Origin: Solidesulfovibrio sp.
GTDB taxonomy: Bacteria; Desulfobacterota; Desulfovibrionia; Desulfovibrionales; Desulfovibrionaceae
DNA length: 64,000 nt
Direction of reading: 5' to 3'
Assembly (NCBI RefSeq): GCF_038562415.1
Contig: NZ_JBCFBA010000003.1
Location: 152,717 to 216,716, forward strand
Part shown: positions 53,170 to 60,544 of the stretch, piece by piece
Layout of the letters: every line of letters begins with the position of its first letter
How positions within the stretch are numbered: the stretch's first letter is position 1
Program-made: the position numbers and the translations under genes
The notes under the pieces: generated by a model
The model's database searches: none
The model's input: only the letters and a program-made list of their open reading frames with translations
Told to the model about the DNA's origin: nothing

Positions 53170-55035
53170 TTACATGAATTCCTTGGCCAGGGCGGCGATC
53201 TCCTCGCGGATGACGGCGGCGGCGACCCGGGGCACGGTTTTCTCCAGGGAGGCCGTCAACTCCTCGCGCAGGGCGTCCGGGTCGAGGCGGTCCGCTTCCA
53301 GGGCCTCGATGCGGCCGGAGAGCACCTCGCCCAGGGCTTGCATCTCTTCCCGGGCGGCGGCGCGCGCCGCCTCGGCCAGGCCGGCCTGGCGTTCGTCCAG
53401 GGCGGCGGCGAGGTCCGCGGCCTGGGCCTGGCGCAGTTCGCGGCGCAGTTCGCCCAGGCGTTCGTCGAGGCTGGCGGCGATATCCCCGGCCAAGGCCTCG
53501 CGCAGTTCGCGGCGCAGCTCGCCCAGGCGCTCGTCGAGGCTGCCGGCGATGTCCCGGGCGAGGGTTTCGCGAAGCGTCTCCAGGCCTTCGTCGAGGCCCG
53601 CCTGGGTGGCGAACTCGCCGGGCTGGGGCAGTTCGCGGCGCAGTTCGGCCAGGCGCGTCTCCACGGTGCCGGCGAAATCCTTGAACGCGGCCTCGCCCTC
53701 GGCCGCCCGCGCTTCCAGCCGGGACAGGGCCTGGCCCAGTTCGGCCAGCCCCTCGGCCGGGGCGGCCTGGCCGCCTTTCGCTAGGTCCTCGGCCAGGGCC
53801 TCGAAACGCTTGTCCAGGGTCTGGGCCAGATCGGCCAACAGCCTGGTGCGGTCCTTGACGGCCCGGGTGTCGAGTTCGGCCGTGATCTCGGCCCGAAGGC
53901 CGGCCAGGTCCGGCGCGGCCGGCAGTCCCGACAGGACCGCTTCCAGCCGCTCGGACAGGGCGTCCTCGAGCCGGGCCGAAAGGGCGTTGGCCAGGGTGTC
54001 GCCGTCCGTGGCGGTCTGGGCCTCGAGCTTGTCGAGCAGGGTGGCCGTGGTCGTTTCCAGGGTGTCCAGGCGCGAGGCCAGGGCGTCCAGGCGGGCCTTG
54101 GCCGTGGGCTCCTCGGCTTCGGGCTCGGGGGGAGGCCCCTTGGCCGCGTCGATGAGGTTGTCCAGGGCGCCGAGGTCGATGGCGCCCACGCGTGCCGGCG
54201 GTTCCGGGGACGTGGAAACGGTCGTGGCGGCCCCGGCCCCGGCGGCCAGGGCGGCCGCGCCCACGGCCCCGGCCGTTTCGATCAGGGGCGCGGCCGGGGG
54301 CGAAAGCGTGTCGATGCCGGAAAGTTGCCCGATGTCCGGGGCTTCGTCGGGGAGCTGGCCGAGCACGTCGGCCATGGCCGGAGCGGCGGCGTCGTCCGCC
54401 TGCGGGGCCAGGTCGCCGAGGTCCATGGCGGCGAGGTCCATGGACGCGTCGTCCGGGGCGGCCGTCCCGGCCTGGGCAGCGGCGGGCTCGGGCGCGACGG
54501 CGAACAGGTCGGCCAGGGCCTCGTCCTCGGACACCGGCGCGGCGGCCCGGGCGACGGGTTCGGGCGCCTCGTCGAGGCCACCCCCCGCCATGTCCGGGAA
54601 ATCCTCGTCGGGTGCGGCCGGTGCCCTGGGTGCTTCTGGTGCCGGATCGCCCAGGCCCAGGTTCGCCAGGTCCCGGTCGATCTCGGCTTCGACGGTGTCG
54701 GTGGATTCCTCGTCGAAGCCCAGGCCGGCCAGGTCCACGATGTCGTCGTCGGCGGCGTCGGCCGGACCGGCGGGTGGTGCCGGAGCCTCGTCGTCGAGGC
54801 CAAGGCCGCTCAAATCGATCAGGTCCTCGTCCTCGGCCGCGGCGGTGGCGGGCGCGGCGGCCTTGGGCGAGGAGGGCTCGGCGTCGCCGAACAGGTCCTC
54901 GAGCTCTTGTTCGAAGCTCATGTCCACGGGACCGTCAGCGCCGGACGTGGCGTGATCCGCGCCCTCTTCGACGAGATCGGTCAGGTCGATGATGTCGTCG
55001 TCGGCGTCGGGAAGGGATTTTTTGTCGGTCGCCAT
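53170..55035 (-). CDS. Large acidic/coiled-coil protein of unknown function
   Basis: The 621-aa protein has no signal peptide. Residues 1-270 are acidic, Ala/Pro-rich and probably disordered. They carry a repeated short motif: DDDIIDLTDLV (12-22), EDLIDLSGLGLDD (about 70-82) and DDDIVDLAGLGFDE (about 96-109). Residues 300-600 are coiled coil, with a 23-residue repeat DIAASLDERLGELRRELREA. The end (EKTVPRVAAAVIREEIAALAKEF) resembles the C-terminal helix of polar scaffold or gliding proteins such as PopZ-type adaptors, but this is only a resemblance. Possibly a polar or cytoskeletal scaffold. ATG 55035 has weak GAGGTACC upstream. Confidence 0.65.
   Translation of the reverse strand: MATDKKSLPDADDDIIDLTDLVEEGADHATSGADGPVDMSFEQELEDLFGDAEPSSPKAAAPATAAAEDEDLIDLSGLGLDDEAPAPPAGPADAADDDIVDLAGLGFDEESTDTVEAEIDRDLANLGLGDPAPEAPRAPAAPDEDFPDMAGGGLDEAPEPVARAAAPVSEDEALADLFAVAPEPAAAQAGTAAPDDASMDLAAMDLGDLAPQADDAAAPAMADVLGQLPDEAPDIGQLSGIDTLSPPAAPLIETAGAVGAAALAAGAGAATTVSTSPEPPARVGAIDLGALDNLIDAAKGPPPEPEAEEPTAKARLDALASRLDTLETTTATLLDKLEAQTATDGDTLANALSARLEDALSERLEAVLSGLPAAPDLAGLRAEITAELDTRAVKDRTRLLADLAQTLDKRFEALAEDLAKGGQAAPAEGLAELGQALSRLEARAAEGEAAFKDFAGTVETRLAELRRELPQPGEFATQAGLDEGLETLRETLARDIAGSLDERLGELRRELREALAGDIAASLDERLGELRRELRQAQAADLAAALDERQAGLAEAARAAAREEMQALGEVLSGRIEALEADRLDPDALREELTASLEKTVPRVAAAVIREEIAALAKEFM
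53431..53568. repeat. Two 69-bp tandem units in the coiled-coil gene
   Basis: Units starting at 53431 and 53500 (GCGCAGTTCGCGGCGCAG) encode the 23-residue coiled-coil repeat; a diverged third copy adjoins. Confidence 0.75.
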
Positions 55036-55061
55036 GGGGTACCTCGGCCACGCGTGGCGTA

Positions 55062-55102
55062 AAAAAGGGGGGAGCGAGGCCGGGGGATAGGCCCGGCCTC
55101 GC
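55062..55102 (-). terminator. Intrinsic terminator of the cytochrome c3 gene
   Basis: Read leftward: GCGAGGCCGGG, loop CCTATCC, CCCGGCCTCGC, then TCCCCCCTTTTTT. It lies 8 nt past the stop. Confidence 0.8.
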
Positions 55103-55110
55103 GGTACGGC

Positions 55111-55494
55111 TTAGCTCTTCTTCGGATGGCACTCGGGGCACTTGGTCGGGCCCTTGGCTTCCTTCTTGTGGCAGCCGATGCAGCTCTTCTCGCTCTTCAT
55201 GTCGTGGTAGGCCTTGTAGAACGACTTTTCGCTGGTCTTGTCCTTGGGGTCGGTGCTGTCATGGCAGCCGGCCGAGGCGCACTTCTGGGTGGCTTCGCCC
55301 TTGTGGTGACAGACCTTGCAGTCGATCTTGGCATGCCCCTTGTGGGAGAAGGCCACTTCCGCCTGGGTCGCGGTCATGCCGGCCGGAACCTTGATCGTCA
55401 TGTCCGCCGGGGCTTCCACGGCCTGCAGCATGGGCAGGCCCACGAAGCCCACCAACGCCGCGCACGCGAGTACCGTAAACAACGCCTTTCTCAT
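55111..55494 (-). CDS. Tetraheme cytochrome c3 (class III, type I)
   Basis: The 127-aa precursor has a signal peptide (MRKALFTVLACAALVGFVGLPMLQA). The mature domain has four covalent heme sites: CKVCHH, CASAGCH (CxxxxCH form), CIGCHK and CPECHP. Extra histidines in VAFSHKGHAK and YHDMKS serve as axial ligands. This is the periplasmic electron carrier that accepts electrons from hydrogenases and formate dehydrogenases in Desulfovibrio. GGAGG precedes ATG 55494; a promoter lies upstream. Single-gene unit with its own terminator. Confidence 0.97.
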   Translation of the reverse strand: MRKALFTVLACAALVGFVGLPMLQAVEAPADMTIKVPAGMTATQAEVAFSHKGHAKIDCKVCHHKGEATQKCASAGCHDSTDPKDKTSEKSFYKAYHDMKSEKSCIGCHKKEAKGPTKCPECHPKKS

Positions 55495-55532
55495 CCCTCA
55501 CACCTCCTTCCAAGAATAATTGATCACAGTGG

Positions 55533-55562
55533 TGTGTACGGCCTGGCCGGAGGGCCTGTCAA
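55533..55562 (-). promoter_or_regulatory. Promoter of the cytochrome c3 gene
   Basis: Read leftward: TTGACA, 18-nt spacer, TACACA, starting transcription about 30 nt before the ATG. The -35 is perfect, the -10 weak. Confidence 0.5.
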
Positions 55563-55612
55563 GGAGCCCCGTCCGAAAAAACGGAAAGATTGCAGCCCTA
55601 AACAGTCGGGAA

Positions 55613-56374
55613 TCATTCCGCCAGCGCGTATTTTTCGGCATAGCCGCGCGGGGTGAGCATGGACCGGCCCACCAGGCGCGTGGAAGCGTTGCCCACCACG
55701 ACCAGGGTGAGCATGTCCGCAAAGGCCGCCTCGGCCCGGGCCAGGGGCGTCACCCGGAGCTCCTGGCCCGGGCGGAAGGCGTTTTTGACCATGCCAACAG
55801 GCGTGTCCGGGTGGCGGTGCCGGCCGGCCAGTTCCAGGGCTTCGGCCAGATGGCCCTCCCGGCGGCGCGACCGGGGATTGTAGAGCACGAGCACGAAATC
55901 GGCGGCCAGGGCGGCCTCCAGGCGGCGGCGGATGGCCTCCATGGGGGTGAGCAGGTCGGACAGGCTGACCACGGCGAAATCGTGGGTCAGCGGCGCGCCG
56001 AGCAGCGCCGCCGCCGCGCACACGGCCGGAATGCCCGGCACCACCTCGAAGGCCGGGCGGGCGGCGGCGTCCATGGCCTCGTAGAGTTCCAGGGCCAGGC
56101 CGGCCATGCCGTAGACGCCGGCGTCGCCGCTGGAGACCAGGGCCACCCGCCGGCCGGACGCGGCCGCCGCCAGGGCCGCCCGGCAGCGGGCCACCTCGCC
56201 GGTCATGCCCGTGGCCGTGACGGCCTTGCCGGCCAGAAGCGCCGGCGGCACCAGGTCCACGTAGGCGGTGTAGCCGACGATTTCCTCGGCCTCGGCCAGG
56301 GCGGTGGCGGCCATGGGCGCCAGCAGCGCGGCGTCGCCCGGCCCCAGGCCCACCACGGTCAGGCGGCCAGGCAC
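55613..56374 (-). CDS. cobJ: Precorrin-3B / cobalt-precorrin-3 C17-methyltransferase
   Basis: This 253-aa SAM-dependent tetrapyrrole methylase is known as CobJ, or CbiH in the anaerobic pathway. Motifs: LTVVGLGPGDAALLAPMA near the start, VGYTAYVDLV, VSSGDAGVYGMAGLALEL, VVPGIPAVCAAAALLGAPLTHDFAVVSLSDLLTPME and VLYNPRSRRREGHLAEALEL. The proposed start is GTG 56374, inside the cbiG end, which overlaps by 16 nt; GTG 56356 is the alternative. With cbiG it forms part of cobalamin ring synthesis, probably for corrinoid methyltransferases. Confidence 0.9.
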   Translation of the reverse strand: MPGRLTVVGLGPGDAALLAPMAATALAEAEEIVGYTAYVDLVPPALLAGKAVTATGMTGEVARCRAALAAAASGRRVALVSSGDAGVYGMAGLALELYEAMDAAARPAFEVVPGIPAVCAAAALLGAPLTHDFAVVSLSDLLTPMEAIRRRLEAALAADFVLVLYNPRSRRREGHLAEALELAGRHRHPDTPVGMVKNAFRPGQELRVTPLARAEAAFADMLTLVVVGNASTRLVGRSMLTPRGYAEKYALAE

Positions 56375-57396
56375 AGGGCCACCGTGGAAAATCCGGTCCG
56401 CGTTTTCGCCACGAGCAGTTTCCCGCCCCCCGAGGCCAGTATCGCCGCCGCTTCGCATACGCTGCCTACTCCCATGTGCTTTTCCACCGTGGCCGAGGGA
56501 TGGGGCGCCGCCACCGTGGAAAGCGCGTCGGCCGTAAAAAAACGCAGTTGCGCCCCGAGCGCCTGGGCCGCCTCGATGAGCCCCGGTTCGTGGCGCTTGG
56601 CCTCGATGCTGGCCACCAGGCCGATGCTCGCCCGGGCCAGGCCGTGCTCCCGGCAGGCATGGCCGACCAGGTCCAGGATGTCCGTCGCCGGCGCGCCCCG
56701 CCGGCAGCCGATGCCGGCGACCAGGACCCTGGGGCGCAGGTACAGCCGGTCCGGGGCGGTCGGGCCAAGGCGCCAGTCCACGACGACCAGGGGCATGTCC
56801 GGCTGCGGGGAACGCGGCGCGGCCACCCACTGGAAAAACCGGGCCGCCTCGGGATCGGCCGGGCAAAACAGCCCCAGGGGGTCGAACACCGCCACCGCGC
56901 CGCCGCCGGCCAGGGCGGCGTTGACCCGCCGGGTGGCCGCGAAATCGTCCACGGCCAGGCCCAGTTCCCGGGCCAGCAGCTCGATGGCCGGCGCGCCGGC
57001 CGCGTCCGTGGCCGTGGTGACCACCGGGACCGCGCCGGTTATGGCCGCCAGCTCCCGGGCCAGGTCGTTGGCCCCGCCCAGGTGGCCGGACAGGAGGCTT
57101 ACGGCGAAACGGCCGGTGTCGTCCAGGCAGACCACGGCCGGATCGCGGGCCTTGTCCCGCAGGTTGGGGGCGATGGCCCGCACGGCGATGCCGCAGGCGC
57201 ACACGAACACATGGGCCGGCCGGGCGGCGAAGGTCTCGGCCACAAGCGCCGACAGGCCGTCGAAGGGCATGGCGGCGCCGGAAGCGGCCAGGCGGGCCGG
57301 GGCGAACAGGTCGGCGCCCAGGTGGTCGGCCAGGCGCCGGCCAAGGGCCAGGCCTTTTTCGGTGACGGCATACACGGCGGGTTTGGGCTGGGACAT
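56359..57396 (-). CDS. cbiG: Cobalt-precorrin-5A hydrolase
   Basis: This 345-aa enzyme removes the C20 unit in the anaerobic cobalamin route. The N-terminal part holds FVCACGIAVRAIAPNLRDKARDPAVVCLDDTGRFAVSLLSGHLGGAN; SGHxGGAN is a CbiG signature. The C-terminal CobE/CbiG domain has VLVAGIGCRRGAPATDI and IGLVASIEAKRHEPGLIEAA. ATG 57396 begins MSQPKPAVYAVTEKG. cobJ overlaps its end, so they are an operon. No cobalamin riboswitch is visible upstream, and the divergent gene at 57495 follows 98 nt away. Confidence 0.93.
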   Translation of the reverse strand: MSQPKPAVYAVTEKGLALGRRLADHLGADLFAPARLAASGAAMPFDGLSALVAETFAARPAHVFVCACGIAVRAIAPNLRDKARDPAVVCLDDTGRFAVSLLSGHLGGANDLARELAAITGAVPVVTTATDAAGAPAIELLARELGLAVDDFAATRRVNAALAGGGAVAVFDPLGLFCPADPEAARFFQWVAAPRSPQPDMPLVVVDWRLGPTAPDRLYLRPRVLVAGIGCRRGAPATDILDLVGHACREHGLARASIGLVASIEAKRHEPGLIEAAQALGAQLRFFTADALSTVAAPHPSATVEKHMGVGSVCEAAAILASGGGKLLVAKTRTGFSTVALCLAA

Positions 57397-57429
57397 GGGG
57401 GGCGAACCTACGCGTTTTTCGTCCGGGCC

Positions 57430-57457
57430 TAAAGAACCATCTGCCCGGCGCCGATAA
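57430..57457 (+). promoter_or_regulatory. Sigma28-type promoter, second in the window
   Basis: TAAA, 16-nt gap, then a perfect GCCGATAA -10. The spacing is one base longer than the optimum. Lies 38 nt upstream of ATG 57495. Confidence 0.45.
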
Positions 57458-57494
57458 GAGCGGCGGACAAGGTGAAAACCGTTTGGAGATGGTC

Positions 57495-57929
57495 ATGCTC
57501 GACGCGGTGGAAACGGGAAACTACGGGGTGATGGGGCTGTACGCGGCCCAGCCCGTGGCCGTGCCCGATCCGCCGCCCGCGCCCCGGGGTATCGAAGCGA
57601 CCGAGACGCCGGCCGTGGCCGTGCCTTCCGCCCAGGCGGCGGAAGTCGGCAACGCGCCGGTGACGGCGGCCGAGCCGGACCAGGCGGGCGCGGAAACCGG
57701 AGGCCGGCGCTACGCCGACGAAGGCCAGGCCGGGGCGCGACAGGCGGCCGTGGCGGCGAGTCTCTCCGCCAATGCGGCCAGCCCCGCCGGTGCCGGCGGC
57801 GAAACGGCGTCGGCTTTCGCGGGCGGCTCGCCCGCAGCGTCCACGGGCCGGGCGTTGCGGGCGTATGCCCGTTCCGGCGGCCTGTCCGGGGCCGCTTCCT
57901 CGGGCGCCATGCTGTCCTCCCGCGTCTAG
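57495..57929 (+). CDS. Short Ala/Gly-rich protein, probable flagellar-regulon member
   Basis: This 144-aa protein has no signal peptide. The start MLDAVETGNYGVMGLYAAQP resembles short proteins found with motility genes in this family of bacteria; the rest is Ala/Gly/Ser/Pro-rich. A basic segment near the C-terminus reads ALRAYARSGGLSG. ATG 57495 has GGAG 6 nt upstream; TTG 57483 and ATG 57489 are alternatives. The upstream GCCGATAA promoter pairs it with the FlxA-like gene at 9737. No known function. Confidence 0.55.
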   Translation: MLDAVETGNYGVMGLYAAQPVAVPDPPPAPRGIEATETPAVAVPSAQAAEVGNAPVTAAEPDQAGAETGGRRYADEGQAGARQAAVAASLSANAASPAGAGGETASAFAGGSPAASTGRALRAYARSGGLSGAASSGAMLSSRV

Positions 57930-57978
57930 TGTTGCGCCCCTTGCAACTACGAGGGTCGTGCAACAAGGGTCAGGAGAG

Positions 57979-58019
57979 AAGCCTCCGGCGGCCGAAGGGC
58001 TCCCACCCTTTGGAATCCC
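57979..58019 (+). repeat. GCCTCCGGCGGCC 3' hairpin element, copy D (diverged)
   Basis: AAGCCTCCGGCGGCC, then CCGAAGGG and CCCTTTGG arms around CTCCCA, then AATCCC. Starts 49 nt after the Ala-rich gene in the same orientation. Confidence 0.75.
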
Positions 58020-58134
58020 ATTATGATTTCAATCTGTTGCCCTCCCGGCGAGAGGTCCGTTCCCGGGTGATCCGGATTATTGCAAAAGCCTCCCCTTCTT
58101 GATTCCCCGTATTCGTCTCGGCCAGGGGACGCGG

Positions 58135-60075
58135 CTACGGTTTTTCCAGCCGATGCGTCGGCGTGGGCCGGCCCGGCCGGAAGGCCCGGGCGGCCAGGGG
58201 GCCGTTGCCGGGCAGCGTCCCCCGAACTGTCGCCTCCACCGTTTCGGCCAGGATGGCGGGATCGGCCTCGGCCCGCAGATTGATGACCAGTTCCCGGCCG
58301 GCCGCCTCGCCGCCGTTGCAGGTCGTTTCCACCGGTCCGCCGCTTGCGGCCACGCTCACCGCTGCCGTGGCCCGGCCTGCCGCGTCATTGACGCTCAGCT
58401 TGAGGTGGGCCACGGGAATGTCCCGGCCGGCCAGGGCGTCGCGGAGGTCGGCGGCCAGGCGCGTTACGGTCTGGCCGGCGTCGCCGCGGCAATCCCCGAG
58501 GTCCGCCGTGGCGTTGTACCAGCCAAGGAGCGCCTCGCCCGTGGCGTAGCGGTCGTAGTCCACGTCCATGGCCGCTTGCGTCCCCGGCCTGACGGCGTCC
58601 AATGCCTCAAGCCATTTTTCGAGCCCCTCGCCGGTGGCGCAGGAAACGGCCAGCACCCGGGCCTCGGGGAATCGCGCGGCCAGGGCGGCGGTCAGGGTCT
58701 CGCGTTGCTGGGGCGTGATCAGGTCGATCTTGTTGATGACCAGGATGTCGGCTTCCTCCAATTGCTTCAAATAGATGTAGACCACGTCCGGGGAGTGGGC
58801 CGGGGAGCCGCCAAGGCCCAGGGCGGCGGCGCAGGCCGCCGGATCGACCAGCACCGAAAGCGGGGCGGTGTCGTAGGCCTGGCCGAACAGCCGGCGCAGG
58901 GGATAGGCCACGGTCGCCCGCACGTCGGTGCACGAGCCCACCGGCTCGGCCAGGAGCACATCGGCCCCGCCCTCGGAGACAAGCCGGTCGGCGGCGTCGG
59001 TCAGGGCCTCGAAACGGCAGCAGAAGCAGCCGCCGGTGATGGCGGTCAGCGGCAGGCCCAGGTGGGCCAGGCGGGCCGTGTCCACCAGGCCTTCGCTCTG
59101 GTCGTTGGCGATGAGGCCCGGGCGGCGGCCCTTGGTGGCGAGCAGCCGGGCCAGGGCGGCGATGGCCGTGGTCTTGCCGGCGGCCAGGAAGCCGCCGACG
59201 AGGATGAACCGCTTGGGGGACATGGCAAGGCTCCGTGCGGGTTGCGGGTTGTCGGCCAGGGGCATGAACCGTCGCAGTCCCCGCTCGTAGAGGCCCGCGC
59301 CGGCCAGGCCGCCGAGGATGGGGGCCAGGATGTAGACCGTGAAAAAGCCGCCGCGCGGCCCGGGAATGGCCACCGTGCCCCAGCCGGCCAGCCAGGCGAA
59401 GAGCCTCGGCCCAAAATCCCGGGCCGGGTTGAAGCCGGCCTGGGTCAGGGGGGCGAGGACGGCGATGAGCCCGGCCACGGTCAGCCCGATGGCCGCCGGC
59501 AGCAGCGCCCCGCGCGGCCTGGCCCTGTTGCGCCGGTCGGTCAGGGCGAAGATGCAAAAGGCCAGAACGGCCGTGCCGAGCCCTTCGGCGGCCATGGCCT
59601 GGACCTGGCCCACGGCCAGGCGGCCGGCGGCCGCATCGGGGAAAAGGCCCGGGTTGGGGAAATACTCGCCGAAGACCATGGCGCTGCGTTCGCTGCCGGG
59701 CTGGCCCCGCACGAGGCCTTCGCGCGCCTCGAAGCCGGCGAGCACGCCGCCGTAGAGGGCGAAAAGCACGGCCGAGGCGGCGAAGGCCCCGAAAAGCTGG
59801 GCGGCCAGGTAGGCCGGGACCAGCCGCCGGGAAAAACCGCGCCAGGCGCAAAAGGCCAGGGTCACGGCGGGATTGAGGTGGGCGCCGCTGATGGCTCCGG
59901 TGGCCTGGATGGCCACGGCGATGACCACGGCCCAGACCACGGCCACCTGCCACAAGCCCTGGAGCCCGCCCGTGGTCACGGCCACGAACACCGTGCCCGT
60001 GCCGAAAAAGACCATGAGGAACGTGCCGGCCGCCTCGGCCAGGCAGGCGCCCAGGGCGTCGCGCTGGGTGGTCAC
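58135..60075 (-). CDS. Aquaglyceroporin fused to a CobW/COG0523 GTPase
   Basis: The 646-aa product is one unbroken frame. Residues 1-265 are a MIP channel: NPA boxes in GAHLNPAVTLAF and AGFNPARDFGPR (the Asp after the second NPAR marks glycerol-type channels) and about six helices. Residues 287-646 are a CobW-type GTPase: P-loop GGFLAAGKTT, metal motif GGCFCC, NKID, and a C-terminal domain. Start GTG 60075 overlaps the PadR stop (GTGA). A downstream ATG at 59223 (AMSPKRF) could start a separate CobW protein, but its ribosome-binding site is weak and there is no stop between. CobW proteins insert metals into enzymes. Confidence 0.85.
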   Translation of the reverse strand: MTTQRDALGACLAEAAGTFLMVFFGTGTVFVAVTTGGLQGLWQVAVVWAVVIAVAIQATGAISGAHLNPAVTLAFCAWRGFSRRLVPAYLAAQLFGAFAASAVLFALYGGVLAGFEAREGLVRGQPGSERSAMVFGEYFPNPGLFPDAAAGRLAVGQVQAMAAEGLGTAVLAFCIFALTDRRNRARPRGALLPAAIGLTVAGLIAVLAPLTQAGFNPARDFGPRLFAWLAGWGTVAIPGPRGGFFTVYILAPILGGLAGAGLYERGLRRFMPLADNPQPARSLAMSPKRFILVGGFLAAGKTTAIAALARLLATKGRRPGLIANDQSEGLVDTARLAHLGLPLTAITGGCFCCRFEALTDAADRLVSEGGADVLLAEPVGSCTDVRATVAYPLRRLFGQAYDTAPLSVLVDPAACAAALGLGGSPAHSPDVVYIYLKQLEEADILVINKIDLITPQQRETLTAALAARFPEARVLAVSCATGEGLEKWLEALDAVRPGTQAAMDVDYDRYATGEALLGWYNATADLGDCRGDAGQTVTRLAADLRDALAGRDIPVAHLKLSVNDAAGRATAAVSVAASGGPVETTCNGGEAAGRELVINLRAEADPAILAETVEATVRGTLPGNGPLAARAFRPGRPTPTHRLEKP

Positions 60076-60458
60076 GATGCTTCCCGGTCCCCGGCCGGGG
60101 CCAGGGCGCCCCGGGCCGCCGTCAGCAGTTCTTCCAGGGCGGCACGGTGCTCGGACAACGTGTCCTCCCATTTGGCCAGGCAGGCCAGCCCGCGTGCCGT
60201 CAGGGCGAAACGGCGCTTGGCCGGGCCCTGTTCGGGCAGGTCCCAGTTCCCGTGCAGCAGGCCCTCGGCCTCCATGTCGCGTAGCGCCCGGTATACCCCG
60301 GCGGCATCCGGGGGATGGCCGCGAAACAGGCGCAGGGGCGCGATGCGCCGCAGCACTTCGTAGCCGTGGAGCGGCTCGCCGGCCAGAACCGTGAGCACGG
60401 CCGGGCGCACGAGGCGGATCAGGGACTTGCCGGTGCAGGGACAGTCGATGAATTCCAT
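60072..60458 (-). CDS. PadR-family regulator with N-terminal CPC motif
   Basis: This 128-aa protein has a PadR winged helix: VRPAVLTVLAGEPLHGYEVLRRIAPL, then GVYRALRDMEAEGLL and AKRRFALTARGLACLAKWEDTL. The first residues, MEFIDCPCTGKSLIRL, hold a Cys-Pro-Cys motif typical of one PadR branch in anaerobes, perhaps a metal or redox sensor. GAGG precedes ATG 60458. Its stop overlaps the aquaporin-CobW start, so it probably regulates that gene and itself through the dyad at 60476-60491. Confidence 0.9.
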   Translation of the reverse strand: MEFIDCPCTGKSLIRLVRPAVLTVLAGEPLHGYEVLRRIAPLRLFRGHPPDAAGVYRALRDMEAEGLLHGNWDLPEQGPAKRRFALTARGLACLAKWEDTLSEHRAALEELLTAARGALAPAGDREAS

Positions 60459-60475
60459 TAACAGACCTCGTCTAG

Positions 60476-60491
60476 TAGTTGAGCGAAACTA
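60476..60491. promoter_or_regulatory. Dyad TAGTT-N6-AACTA before padR
   Basis: 5-bp arms around GAGCGA, 18 nt upstream of the PadR start codon. Small regulators of this type usually bind such a dyad overlapping their own promoter. Confidence 0.4.
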
Positions 60492-60544
60492 ATGCGATTC
60501 CGGTGAAGGCGTCAAGGGAAACCAGGGGGAATGCGGCGGCCGGC

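Noticed and set aside
53431..53568. CRISPR-like direct repeats
   Set aside because: Tandem units with no spacers, in frame within a coiled-coil gene; no cas genes.
57397..57494. Cobalamin riboswitch upstream of cbiG
   Set aside because: The gap is only 98 nt and lacks the B12-box; it contains a sigma28-type promoter pointing the other way.
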